Assembly: GCA_963731745.1 (NCBI GenBank)
Contig: CAVSWT010000015.1
Location: 124,001-188,000 of the forward strand
DNA: 64,000 bases
Direction: 5' to 3'
Source of the DNA: CAVSWT01 sp963731745
GTDB lineage: Bacteria > Bacteroidota > Ignavibacteria > Ignavibacteriales > Ignavibacteriaceae
Within the stretch, counting starts at the first letter, position 1, and each line of letters begins with the position of its first letter. The notes beneath the pieces were generated by a model, which did no database searches, was not told where the DNA came from, and saw nothing but the letters and a program-made list of their open reading frames with translations. The translations under genes were made by a program, and so were the position numbers. This document shows positions 1 through 9,121 of the stretch, in pieces.

Positions 1-828
1 AATTTTACTTCTAAAAGTTAATGTACCGTCAATTGAGCCAACTATGGCTTCAAGATAAAGTCCATTTGATTTTACTTCTGCATGTGCGCCAATTGGAACC
101 TGGCATCCGCCTTCCAAAGTTCTCAGCAAAGATCTTTCAGCTAACACAGCTTTATAAGTTGAATCGTCATGCAAAGACTGAACTACTTCATCGACAAATT
201 TATTTTCGGAATGTATTTCAATTCCTAGTGCACCTTGCCCAACCGCAGGCAAAATTTCTTCAGGACTAATAATGGACGAAATATATTTTTGAAGCTTTAA
301 TCTTTCTACTCCGGCTCGTGCTAAAATAATCGCATCCCAATTTGATTTTAGAAAAGTTTGAATTCTTGTTGGAACATTCCCACGCAGCTCTTCTGTTTTT
401 ATATCAGGACGAAGATGAAGCAATTGAGATTTTCTTCTAAGCGAACCTGTACCAACCACAGCGTTATCCGGTAGTTTGTTAATTGTAATTCCTTTTTTGC
501 GTGCAATTAAAACATCTTCAACAGGATGGCGTTTAGAAACCGCCGCTAATTTTAATCCGTCGGGGATTTGAGTCTGCAAGTCCTTTAAGCTATGAACAGC
601 AAGATCAATTCTTCTATTCAATAATTCATGTTCGAGTTCTTTAGTGAATAAACTTTTATCACCGATTTTTGATAAAGCAACATCAAGAATTTTATCGCCT
701 TTAGTTTTGATAATTTTTATTTCTACAGAAACATTTTTATTTTTTTTCTCAAGTTCTCTTTTAACAAAATTAGCCTGCCATAAAGCCAATTCACTTCCGC
801 GAGAACCTATAATAATTTTTTGCTTCAA
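1..828 (-). CDS. hemC: Hydroxymethylbilane synthase (porphobilinogen deaminase), 3' end outside window
   Basis: This enzyme polymerises four porphobilinogen molecules into hydroxymethylbilane in cytosolic tetrapyrrole synthesis. The frame is open through position 1, giving 276 codons, so the C-terminus is missing. Visible family marks are the N-terminal 'IGSRGSELALWQA', the 'AVHSLKDL' segment, 'GTGSLRR', and 'EGGCQVPIGAHA', whose Cys242 is the expected attachment site of the dipyrromethane cofactor. I chose the TTG at 828-826 because it sits one base after the hemA stop and is preceded by an AGGAAAAG SD-like stretch. There is no in-frame ATG nearby. It is translationally coupled to hemA upstream. 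Confidence 0.96.
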   Translation of the reverse strand, partial: MKQKIIIGSRGSELALWQANFVKRELEKKNKNVSVEIKIIKTKGDKILDVALSKIGDKSLFTKELEHELLNRRIDLAVHSLKDLQTQIPDGLKLAAVSKRHPVEDVLIARKKGITINKLPDNAVVGTGSLRRKSQLLHLRPDIKTEELRGNVPTRIQTFLKSNWDAIILARAGVERLKLQKYISSIISPEEILPAVGQGALGIEIHSENKFVDEVVQSLHDDSTYKAVLAERSLLRTLEGGCQVPIGAHAEVKSNGLYLEAIVGSIDGTLTFRSKI

Positions 829-829
829 A

Positions 830-2110
830 TTACTTTTCCTCTTCCGATTTTTTATCAATTCCGAAAAACTCACGAATGACACTTAATTTTATTGCAGCAG
901 ATTCAGAGTTTCCGCTGGCTTCATTTATTTTTTTAAGTTCAACAGTTGAGTGATGGAGAATTTTATTTATAATTCTTTTAGTCACAATGTCTAGTTTTTC
1001 CTGATCATCTGTTGTAAATCTATTTTTATTTTTATCGACTTCTTCCGCCCGAATGCTTTCAAAATAATCGCGGATACTTTTAATAGTTGGCGCAACTTCC
1101 AGTGAATTATACCAATTTATAAAGTTCATTACTTCTTCATGAATTATCGCTTTAACTTTTGGAATCTCTTCTTTTCTTTTTGCCAGATTTTGTTCCACAA
1201 TAATATTTAAAGAATCAATATCATTGTAAAATACATAATCAATCGATTTGACCGATGGGTCAATATCTCGTGGAATCGCAATATCCATGATGACCATTGA
1301 GCCATAATTTCGTTTCTTCATGGCTGATTTTACATCATCATAACTTAATATTATATCGGGTGAACTTGTTGCACTTAAAATGATATCATAATTAAAAATT
1401 TCATTCTTAAAATTATCAAAAGGTATTATTTTAGCGTTTAATCCGGTAGCAAGTTTTTCAGCTTTTTCAATTGTTCGATTGGTAATTGCAAGTTTCCCTA
1501 TTCCTCTATCACGTAAGTGTTTAGCGGCAATTTCTCCAGACTCGCCTGCTCCTATAACTAACGCTGATTTTTTAGAAAGATTAGAAAATATTTTCTCAAT
1601 TAATTGAACAGCAGCATAACTAACAGTAACGGCGCCTTCACTTATTTCTGTTTCATTTATTGCTCGTTTTCCCGCTTTGACCGCTGAGTCAAATAATCTT
1701 TTCATCAAGAATCCGGAGAAATTCATTTCATCTGCTAATTGAAATGAATCTTTAACTTGATGATAAATCTGGTTATCACCAATTAACATCGAATCAATTC
1801 CGGAGATTACAGAAAATAAATGTTCAATTGCGGAAACAGAAAAAAAGTTTAAAAAGTTTTCTTCATTAACAACTTTATTAGGTTTGTATTGAAGCAGCAT
1901 TTTCTGAAGTTCAACGTGAGTAATTTTCTGATCAACAGGAATTCCATAAATCTCAGTTCTGTTGCATGTTGATATTACAAGCCCTTCACTAAAGATTTTC
2001 CCTTTAGAATTTTGTATAAAATTTCTTACCTCTTCATCGCTTAAATGAAGTGCCTCCCTTAAATCAACAGGAGCGGTTTTATGATTTATTGATATTCCTA
2101 GAAGATTCAT
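830..2110 (-). CDS. hemA: Glutamyl-tRNA reductase
   Basis: GluTR reduces glutamyl-tRNA(Glu) with NADPH to glutamate-1-semialdehyde, the committed step of C5-pathway tetrapyrrole synthesis. The 426-residue protein has the N-terminal 'GISINHKTAPVDLRE' signature and the active-site Cys49 in 'STCNRTE'. An NADPH-binding 'VIGAGESGE' loop follows, then a long C-terminal helical dimerisation domain. The length is normal for the family. The ATG at 2110 lies 3 bases after the restored stop of the upstream hemX/ccsA-like gene, and hemC starts one base after its own stop, so the three form one operon. Confidence 0.98.
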   Translation of the reverse strand: MNLLGISINHKTAPVDLREALHLSDEEVRNFIQNSKGKIFSEGLVISTCNRTEIYGIPVDQKITHVELQKMLLQYKPNKVVNEENFLNFFSVSAIEHLFSVISGIDSMLIGDNQIYHQVKDSFQLADEMNFSGFLMKRLFDSAVKAGKRAINETEISEGAVTVSYAAVQLIEKIFSNLSKKSALVIGAGESGEIAAKHLRDRGIGKLAITNRTIEKAEKLATGLNAKIIPFDNFKNEIFNYDIILSATSSPDIILSYDDVKSAMKKRNYGSMVIMDIAIPRDIDPSVKSIDYVFYNDIDSLNIIVEQNLAKRKEEIPKVKAIIHEEVMNFINWYNSLEVAPTIKSIRDYFESIRAEEVDKNKNRFTTDDQEKLDIVTKRIINKILHHSTVELKKINEASGNSESAAIKLSVIREFFGIDKKSEEEK

Positions 2111-2113
2111 ATT

Positions 2114-2939
2114 CTAATAAAAAGAATGAAAACTTTGTGCTAAAAAATTTGTAAGCATCGTTGATAAAATTGCAATTATAAAACCAAGTATTGAAAACGT
2201 AACTACTTTTTTACCCCGCCATTTTACAAATATCTTACTGAATATTCCTATTCCATACAAAACCCAAACAAGTATGCTTCCAATCAGCTTCGGATCAGCA
2301 TATGAAAAATTCGGGAAATTCCTTTGGAAGCCAAATCATACCAATTATTATTGCAATTGTTAAAAGTGAAAAGCCGATTACAGCAGAATAGAAGCTCATC
2401 TTTTCCAACACTTCTAAATTTGGGAGGCGGTTAAAAATTAATCCAAACTTATTCAATTTAATATCTTTATAAAGAATTAAATACAACACTCCGTATACGG
2501 CTGAGATTGTCATTCCTGCATAACCAATCAATGCAGTTAAAACGTGCGAACCTAATAAGTGATTTCTTAAAACTTCTTTTACTTCCGTCAGATCTTTAAT
2601 AAATAATGTGGAGATTACCTGGAAAACTATGGAGAGGATAATTATAAACGGGCCGGTCCCTCTAATATCAGTAACCAATTCAAGAATGAAGTATGAAAAA
2701 CTGATTGCAAATGCAAGAACAGTAAAAATTTCAAAAACATTTGTAATTGGAGGATGATCAAATTGAACGGTCCGAGTAATTAAGTAACTTATATGAATAA
2801 TTAAAGTTAAAAAAAGAAAAAGTCGTTTGGAATTCGCAAAATTCTTTCCACCCTTCATAAAATCGTATGAATACAGTGTAAAAGTTAAAATGTAGAGGAA
2901 AGGGAGTAAAATATTAAAAAAATCAATAGCAGGTTTCAT
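2114..2939 (-). pseudogene. CcsA/HemX-family cytochrome c assembly membrane protein, frameshifted
   Basis: This is a multi-pass membrane protein of the CcsA/HemX family, linked to cytochrome c biogenesis or, as Bacillus HemX, to control of GluTR. Its place directly before hemA fits the HemX role. The ATG at 2939 has an AAGGA motif at good spacing. The first frame stops at 2295 after 'PEFFIC'. The adjacent frame continues without a stop to TAG at 2114 with coherent family-like sequence ('DPKLIGSILVWVLYGIG', then a final membrane helix). Removing one base near 2313-2315, where CCC GAA would read CCG AAT, gives a 274-residue protein ending 3 bases before hemA. It is either a sequence error or a recent mutation. 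Confidence 0.85.
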
Positions 2940-3174
2940 TTTTATCCTTAAACTGACTAACTGGTGCAAAATTAAATAAATAATTTAACTCAAACAAAAG
3001 AAAATTGAATGACCCATTAGTCAAAAATATTGTTTTATTGTAAAAAATCAAAAAAAATGGATATATTTTAAAAAATAAAGATAAGGTATTTGGGGAACAT
3101 TATTTGACAAAGATATGACTAAACTAATTCAGTTAATTTAATTAAATTGAAATCCAATTATTTAGAAAAAATTT

Positions 3175-3846
3175 ATGATTAACAAACTAAAAGAATATGA
3201 TAGGCTGAATACGACGATCCTCCTATTTATCTTAAGCTTCGTAGGATTTGCACTATCAATCTTCCGAGTTTTTATTACACATTCCTATCACTATTTAACT
3301 TTAAACTGGAATTTATTTTTAGCTTTTATTCCATGGGCAATAAGTTCAATAATTATAATTAATAATCTGCAGAATAAAAAAAGATTGCTGGCGGTATTAA
3401 TTTTATCATGGGTATTATTTTTCCCTAACTCTCCCTATATCTTAACAGATCTATTTCATTTGACTCAAAGACGCGGAGCTCCTTTATGGTTTGACCTCGT
3501 TCTTATTTTAACGTTTGCGTGGACAGGCTTGCTTTTCGGTATTTCCAGTTTAATGGATATTGAAAAGGTGCTGCAAAACTACATGAGCAAAAGTAAAACT
3601 ATGATTGCAACAATCATCTTTTTATTTGTTAGCAGTTATGGAATTTATATAGGAAGATATTTAAGATGGAATTCATGGGACATAATTGTTAGTCCATTTG
3701 CCCTTTCACATGATATTTTAGCTAATCTAATTCATCCTGAATATCACTTACGTGCCTGGGGCACAACTTTGTTTATTGGTTTGCTTCTTAACCTAATTTA
3801 CTTCTCATTCAAATTTATTATTAATAAAGAAACCAAAAGATTATAA
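3175..3846 (+). CDS. DUF1361 family integral membrane protein
   Basis: The 223-residue protein is almost entirely hydrophobic, with about seven membrane segments. It carries the pattern I associate with DUF1361: 'FFPNSPYILTDLFHL' followed by 'PLWFDLVLIL', and later 'RYLRWNSWDI'. No biochemical function is established for the family. It stands alone on the plus strand, divergent from the haem operon and convergent with the SPFH gene. A hairpin at 3874-3899 lies between the two convergent stops. There is no clear SD before the ATG. Confidence 0.85.
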   Translation: MINKLKEYDRLNTTILLFILSFVGFALSIFRVFITHSYHYLTLNWNLFLAFIPWAISSIIIINNLQNKKRLLAVLILSWVLFFPNSPYILTDLFHLTQRRGAPLWFDLVLILTFAWTGLLFGISSLMDIEKVLQNYMSKSKTMIATIIFLFVSSYGIYIGRYLRWNSWDIIVSPFALSHDILANLIHPEYHLRAWGTTLFIGLLLNLIYFSFKFIINKETKRL

Positions 3847-3873
3847 TTAATTTATATTTAATCTATAAATATG

Positions 3874-3899
3874 ATGTGGAGAATTTAATTTCTCCACAT
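3874..3899. terminator. Hairpin between convergent genes, likely bidirectional terminator
   Basis: A perfect 10-bp stem (ATGTGGAGAA against TTCTCCACAT) closes a 6-base loop TTTAAT. It sits in the 80-bp gap between the convergent DUF1361 and SPFH genes. The flanking T tracts are weak, so the terminator role is inferred from structure and position. Confidence 0.65.
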
Positions 3900-3926
3900 T
3901 AATTTTACCACTCAAATTCTGATCTA

Positions 3927-4796
3927 TTAATTATTACCAAGTATCAAAGGCAAACCATCTTTGCCAGAACCAATAACAACAATCTTTGTATTATTAGAAC
4001 TTGATAATTTTTCTGTTGCTTCAATTCCTTTCCACTTTAACAGTTGTTCGCTTATCCCTTTAGATACAATTTCCTGGAAATCGGCAATACCTTTAGCTTC
4101 AATTCTTTTTCTTTCTGCTTCTTGAGTTTCCCTTTGTAAAATAAATTGCATCCTTTGACTTTCCTGTTCAGCTTTTAATTTTTCTTCTATTGATTCTGTC
4201 AATCTAGCTGGCAAAGTTAATTGACGCATAGGAGCTGCTTCAATTGTTATTCCTCTCGGTTTAACAAGTGAAGATAATTCTTCTTCAATTTTTTTACCAA
4301 GCTGTTCTCTTTCTGCAGTGTATAACGCTCTGGCATCATAACTAGCAGTAACTCCTCTAACTACTGATCTGAATTGCGGAACCAAAATTTTATCAACATA
4401 ATCTTCACCAACACTTTTGTAAATTTTGTTTGCGTTTTCAAAACTTAAGCTGTATAAAAGACTTATTTCGAGATCAATTGTTAATCCTTCTTTTGAAGGT
4501 ACTGTCATTACTTCTTTTATCTCTTGAGTTCGTGCATCGAACTTTACCACATTAGCTAAAGGATTTACAAAATTTACACCTGGCTTTAAAGTATAATCAC
4601 TCACAGTACCAAAAAAATCAATTACACCAACATGCCCCGCCGGAATAATAGTCCAGCATTGGAAAACAGCAATTACAAGCGCCAGTACTAAGCCTATCAA
4701 CGCATAAGCAGATTCTGCTTTATTAGACCTCTTTTTAGCATTTAGGTAAACAACGAATGCAACAATTGCTGCAAGTAATGAGATAATAAATAGCAT
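3927..4796 (-). CDS. SPFH/prohibitin family membrane protein
   Basis: This 289-residue SPFH (Band 7) protein has two N-terminal hydrophobic segments (about residues 1-18 and 30-50). Then comes the prohibitin-like start of the domain ('GHVGVIDFFGTVSDYTLKPG'). A long charged helix containing 'AEQESQRMQFILQRETQEAERKRIEA' supports coiled-coil oligomerisation. SPFH proteins form large membrane rings and often scaffold or restrain membrane proteases. No FtsH or NfeD partner gene is adjacent, so its specific partner is unknown. GGGAG upstream of the ATG is a good SD. Confidence 0.92.
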   Translation of the reverse strand: MLFIISLLAAIVAFVVYLNAKKRSNKAESAYALIGLVLALVIAVFQCWTIIPAGHVGVIDFFGTVSDYTLKPGVNFVNPLANVVKFDARTQEIKEVMTVPSKEGLTIDLEISLLYSLSFENANKIYKSVGEDYVDKILVPQFRSVVRGVTASYDARALYTAEREQLGKKIEEELSSLVKPRGITIEAAPMRQLTLPARLTESIEEKLKAEQESQRMQFILQRETQEAERKRIEAKGIADFQEIVSKGISEQLLKWKGIEATEKLSSSNNTKIVVIGSGKDGLPLILGNN

Positions 4797-5050
4797 ATAA
4801 TACTCCCTTTATGTTTTTAAAGTCATAATTATTTAAATATGAAGAACCAAGCGATATGGGAATTAAAGGTACTAAATTTTTTATACTTATTGAAAGATAA
4901 TTCTATTATTTAAAAACAAAATCAAATATTTATTTCAAATAGAGATATCATTCAACCTTAATTATTTTATAATACATATAATTGTTAACTATTTTTTTTA
5001 ACTTTACCGGTATAATCTTAAAGTAATTAATTATTGTCTTCGAGGAACCT

Positions 5051-5782
5051 GTGAAATCAGTTTCAATTTTGTTTTTGTTTAGCCTTCTAATTTGGGTAGG
5101 CTGCAGTAAAAATAATAGTGACAATGACCCGCAAAGAACAGAACAGGAAAGTTCAAATTCAATAGATAGCGATACAACCGCTCAAATATTTCAAGGAATC
5201 TATTTTTCCGGCCCCCAGCTTCGTAAAATTCATTTATGCGACAGAAAGGAAGATCTTTGGGTTATTGACAGCACTCGCGGTGACCTTGATGCACAATATT
5301 ACAAATTAAAATTGGGCCCTCATCAGCCTGCTTATGTTGAATTAGAAGGCGAAATATTTCCAACCAAAGATTCAGCTATTGCAAAAAGATTTAAGAATAC
5401 TTTTTATGTTTATTGGGTTGATCTAGTTGAAAAATTCAAAAACCAAATCGATTGTCCCAATTACGAGTTAATTTTTAAAGGCCAAGGACAGGAACCGCCG
5501 TGGCAAATATCTATAAGTAAAAATGAAATAGTTTTTTTGCTCGGTTATGGAAAGGATAAAACCATTTATCCATATCATGACCCTGTTATAGATAAAGGAA
5601 CTAAAACATTTAAATCATCATTAACGGATGTATTAGGCGAAAGTTCAATTTCAATAGTTGTAACGGCAAGTGAATGCTTTGATGTTATGACCGGAGATAA
5701 GTATAACTATTCAGTACAAATAATAAAGGATGAGAAAATTTATTTCGGCTGCGGAGAAGATATGACGGCGGCACCACAATAA
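5051..5782 (+). CDS. Putative exported lipoprotein, possibly COG3650/NlpE-like
   Basis: The 243-residue product starts at a GTG preceded by GAGGA. It has a short hydrophobic signal ending in a lipobox ('LIWVGC'), then a Ser/Asp/Gln-rich linker. The middle part contains 'GIYFSGPQLRKIHLC', reminiscent of NlpE-like domains. A later segment, 'GQGQEPPWQISISKNEI', resembles the 'GNEPFW' motif of COG3650 lipoproteins. This assignment is from pattern memory only and is tentative. Cys pairs may form disulfides outside the cytoplasm. It is monocistronic, with a TATAAT-like element about 40 bases upstream. Confidence 0.6.
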   Translation: MKSVSILFLFSLLIWVGCSKNNSDNDPQRTEQESSNSIDSDTTAQIFQGIYFSGPQLRKIHLCDRKEDLWVIDSTRGDLDAQYYKLKLGPHQPAYVELEGEIFPTKDSAIAKRFKNTFYVYWVDLVEKFKNQIDCPNYELIFKGQGQEPPWQISISKNEIVFLLGYGKDKTIYPYHDPVIDKGTKTFKSSLTDVLGESSISIVVTASECFDVMTGDKYNYSVQIIKDEKIYFGCGEDMTAAPQ

Positions 5783-5911
5783 TTTCTTATCCGCCAACAC
5801 TTAAAAATTTAATCCAATATGCAATCATTTTAGTATAATTATTAAATTATTCTTACCTTAAAATTCAAAAAGTTATACATTAAAATTATCATCAATAATT
5901 AACCGATTGTA

Positions 5912-8900
5912 ATGAAGATAAAATTATTATCCTTTTTATTTATCGTACTTTTTTCTCAAAGCATTTTTTCAGCATCTCAAATAAAAAAATTTAATGAACC
6001 TGTTAATCTGCCCGGGTTTAATATTAGTCCATACTACGACGAGCAAGTTATTACGTTTTATTTTTCACCTGAGGTTAGAATTCAAATAAATGCACCGGCG
6101 CCAAATTATTTCAATCCTAATTTGCCCGTGGGACTTGCTTTGTTTGCTCTTCCGAATGGAAACACAATTGAACAAACAGTTGGTAAAATTTTAGAAACGG
6201 GAGACGACTGGCACTATGATATTCAGCATATTGGCGCTCAAACAAGATTTTTACGTCAAAATATTACTGAATACAATTTAGTAACAGTTTACATTGAAGC
6301 TGCACAAAAAAGCTGGCCGGCATGGAGCAGTAAATATCCTAATCATGCTGAATTAATTAAAAATATTGTTGACTACCTAAAATCGCTTTTTAACAATTAT
6401 AATCCATTTGTAATTCTAACCGGACACAGCGGCGGCGGAAGATTTACGTTTAGCTTTATGGATGGATTTAATGAAATTCCGGATTATGTTAAACGAATTT
6501 CTTTTCTTGACAGCGATTACGGATATGAAACTGTTTATGGAAATAAAATTGTTCAGTGGTTAAACGCTTCCGAAGATAATTATTTAAGTGTGATTGCATA
6601 TAATGACAGTGTGGCTTTGTACAATGGAGATCCTATTGTTTCACCAACCGGCGGAACATGGTACAGAAGTAAATTAATGAAAACATATCTTTCCAATTAT
6701 TTTACTTTTACTGATGAAGAAGACAGCTCCTTCATCAAATACACAGCACTAAACGGAAGGATAAAATTTATTTTAAAGAAAAACCCATTTCGACAAATTC
6801 TTCATACAGTTCAAGTTGAAAGAAACGGTTTTATTCAAGGAATGGTTTCCGGAACCCAGCACGAAAATGAAGGTTATGAGTATTACGGAACAAGAGCTTA
6901 TTCACAATGGATACAAATAAATGTTAATTATCCTCAGCCTTTAACAATTCCGCCGCGTTCACCAGATGCTAAGTCAGGTTCAGAGTTTATGCAGTCCGTA
7001 ATGAACTTGGCTTTTGAAGATCGAGAAAAGGAAATATACAATGAGGCTTCAACCGGAAATATTCCTAGCTTTTTGAGAAAATTAAAAACAGTCACAACAA
7101 TATTTAATGATGCCAATGGAGTTTCGCATACAATTAAATACGAAGTTATGCCTGATTATTTAGCAATCGGTTCGGATAGTGATTTCTGCAGGATACCAAC
7201 TGGTCCAATTACCGCTCAAAGGCTTGCAGATTTATTTGGTGCTGTTATGCCGACAAGAAAATTGGTTGATAATATTTATTCCAATTGTGAAATAAAACTT
7301 GAACCCGTTACGTATGCGCCTGTTGGAAATCAAAATGAACTTGTTTCAAAATTCATTGAGCACAATTCTGCAATTCAACAGCAATTTAAAAACTCAAGCG
7401 GTGTTTTAGGCCAGTTGACGGGCGGAATAAAAAAAGATGTTGTGTTAAGTAATAAAATTATAGATCCCGCTAGGCCAAATCATGTTGTTATTTATGGATG
7501 GCACCAATTAAATGGCCAGCCGATTCAGCCTTTAACCAATATCCACATCGACACATACACTGATTATAGTCATGGAATTCGGTTTTTAAATTCTGAAATC
7601 ACCGTAGATAGTGAAATTAAAAATAGCCGTAATATTTTAACTGATCCGACTATGTATAAAATTTTAAGTGATGAAGATGGAGTAATGATTCAACCGACTT
7701 ATATTTCGTCAAATACTTTTGCTCCTCCACGGCCAAAATCATTCGGTATTAAAACAGAAAGTGATTCCAAAATTAGAGTTATAATTAAGCAAGTCCCTAA
7801 TGTGGAAAAATATCAAGTTTCCTTAAGTAAAAATGGAATCGATTTTTATCCTCCTTTTAATTCCAGCGCAAATGATTTCACAATAAGCAATCTTCCCAAA
7901 GATTCGATTGTTTATGTTAAGATAGCTGCGGTTAATGCCTATGGCACTTCGCAAGAATCTGAAGTGCTTGCCGGAATACCAACAACCACCGGGAAACCTA
8001 ATGTTATAATCGTTAATGGATTTGATAGAGGCTCGACCGGCAACTCATATAATTTTATTAGGCAGCATGCAAAAGCATTTTTAAATAATGGAGCGGCATT
8101 TGAATCTGCAACAAATGATGCAATTCTAGACAGCACTTTCAATTTAAGAGATTACAAACTTGCTGATTATATTTTAGGAGATGAAAGCACTGCTGATGAA
8201 ACATTTGATTCGAATGAACAGCAATTCATTAAAAGTTATTTACAAAACGGTGGAAATTTATTTGTCTCCGGAAGTGAAATCGCTTGGGACCTTGATTACA
8301 AAGGTTCGTCAAGTGATAAAAATTTTATTTGGAATTTTTTAAAAATGAAATATATAGATGACGCTCCGGGCAATTCACCAGGCGCTCATTATCAAGTAAG
8401 CATACAGCCTAATTCAATTTTTGATGGAATGAATTCATTTTATTTTGATAATGGTACTCACGGAACAATTGATGTAAAATACCCAGATGTAGTCAAAGGA
8501 GTGAATGGCGGCAAGGCATGTTTATTATATGCTGGATATGACAGCTCATACGGCTGTTCTGGAATTTATTTTAATGGAATTTTTAACGGTGGAAATGCCG
8601 AAGCAAAAATTATTTCATTGGGATTTCCTTTTGAAACAATTTATCCTGAAGAAATCAGAAATGAAATTATAGGGAATACACTATTTTTTTTTGGAATAGC
8701 AACAGAAGTAAATAAAAATGAATCGAACAATTTACCTACAGAATTTAAACTTTATCAGAATTATCCAAATCCCTTTAATCCCATCACTAAAATTAGTTAT
8801 GCCATACCTACTGGAGCGAAATCATATTTGCACTCCATAAATGTAAAATTGATCGTATATGATATTCTTGGCAGAAAAATTAAAACACTTATAAATAAAA

Positions 8901-9022
8901 ATCAGCCGCCAGGTAATTATGAAATCACCTTTAATGCCTCAAGTTATCCAAGCGGAGTTTATTTATATAAATTGGATGCCGGAAATTATCATCAAACAAA
9001 AAAAATGACACTTCTAAAATAG
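5912..9022 (+). CDS. Large secreted alpha/beta-hydrolase-like protein with Fn3, GATase-like and T9SS sorting domains
   Basis: The 1036-residue protein begins with a signal peptide (about residues 1-21). An alpha/beta-hydrolase-like region follows, with nucleophile motif GHSGGG at 171-176 (Ser173). Next come a fibronectin type III-like segment (about 606-692) and a glutamine-amidotransferase-like fold (about 694-930: 'VIIVNGFDRG', 'GGNLFVSGSEIAWDL'). The C-terminal T9SS sorting domain (about 943-1036) opens with 'FKLYQNYPNPFNP' and ends with the 'KKMTLLK' strand. It is inferred to be exported across the outer membrane by T9SS. The substrate is unknown; an esterase or peptidase activity is possible. 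The BNR gene downstream is another T9SS cargo. Confidence 0.8.
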   Translation: MKIKLLSFLFIVLFSQSIFSASQIKKFNEPVNLPGFNISPYYDEQVITFYFSPEVRIQINAPAPNYFNPNLPVGLALFALPNGNTIEQTVGKILETGDDWHYDIQHIGAQTRFLRQNITEYNLVTVYIEAAQKSWPAWSSKYPNHAELIKNIVDYLKSLFNNYNPFVILTGHSGGGRFTFSFMDGFNEIPDYVKRISFLDSDYGYETVYGNKIVQWLNASEDNYLSVIAYNDSVALYNGDPIVSPTGGTWYRSKLMKTYLSNYFTFTDEEDSSFIKYTALNGRIKFILKKNPFRQILHTVQVERNGFIQGMVSGTQHENEGYEYYGTRAYSQWIQINVNYPQPLTIPPRSPDAKSGSEFMQSVMNLAFEDREKEIYNEASTGNIPSFLRKLKTVTTIFNDANGVSHTIKYEVMPDYLAIGSDSDFCRIPTGPITAQRLADLFGAVMPTRKLVDNIYSNCEIKLEPVTYAPVGNQNELVSKFIEHNSAIQQQFKNSSGVLGQLTGGIKKDVVLSNKIIDPARPNHVVIYGWHQLNGQPIQPLTNIHIDTYTDYSHGIRFLNSEITVDSEIKNSRNILTDPTMYKILSDEDGVMIQPTYISSNTFAPPRPKSFGIKTESDSKIRVIIKQVPNVEKYQVSLSKNGIDFYPPFNSSANDFTISNLPKDSIVYVKIAAVNAYGTSQESEVLAGIPTTTGKPNVIIVNGFDRGSTGNSYNFIRQHAKAFLNNGAAFESATNDAILDSTFNLRDYKLADYILGDESTADETFDSNEQQFIKSYLQNGGNLFVSGSEIAWDLDYKGSSSDKNFIWNFLKMKYIDDAPGNSPGAHYQVSIQPNSIFDGMNSFYFDNGTHGTIDVKYPDVVKGVNGGKACLLYAGYDSSYGCSGIYFNGIFNGGNAEAKIISLGFPFETIYPEEIRNEIIGNTLFFFGIATEVNKNESNNLPTEFKLYQNYPNPFNPITKISYAIPTGAKSYLHSINVKLIVYDILGRKIKTLINKNQPPGNYEITFNASSYPSGVYLYKLDAGNYHQTKKMTLLK

Positions 9023-9121
9023 AATTTGCGTTTAGCATTAATAAATAAATTGAATGTATACTTTTTTTAAAATATTATGTTCTATAAAAAAATCATTTAT
9101 AATTAAACTCATTGAAAAATC

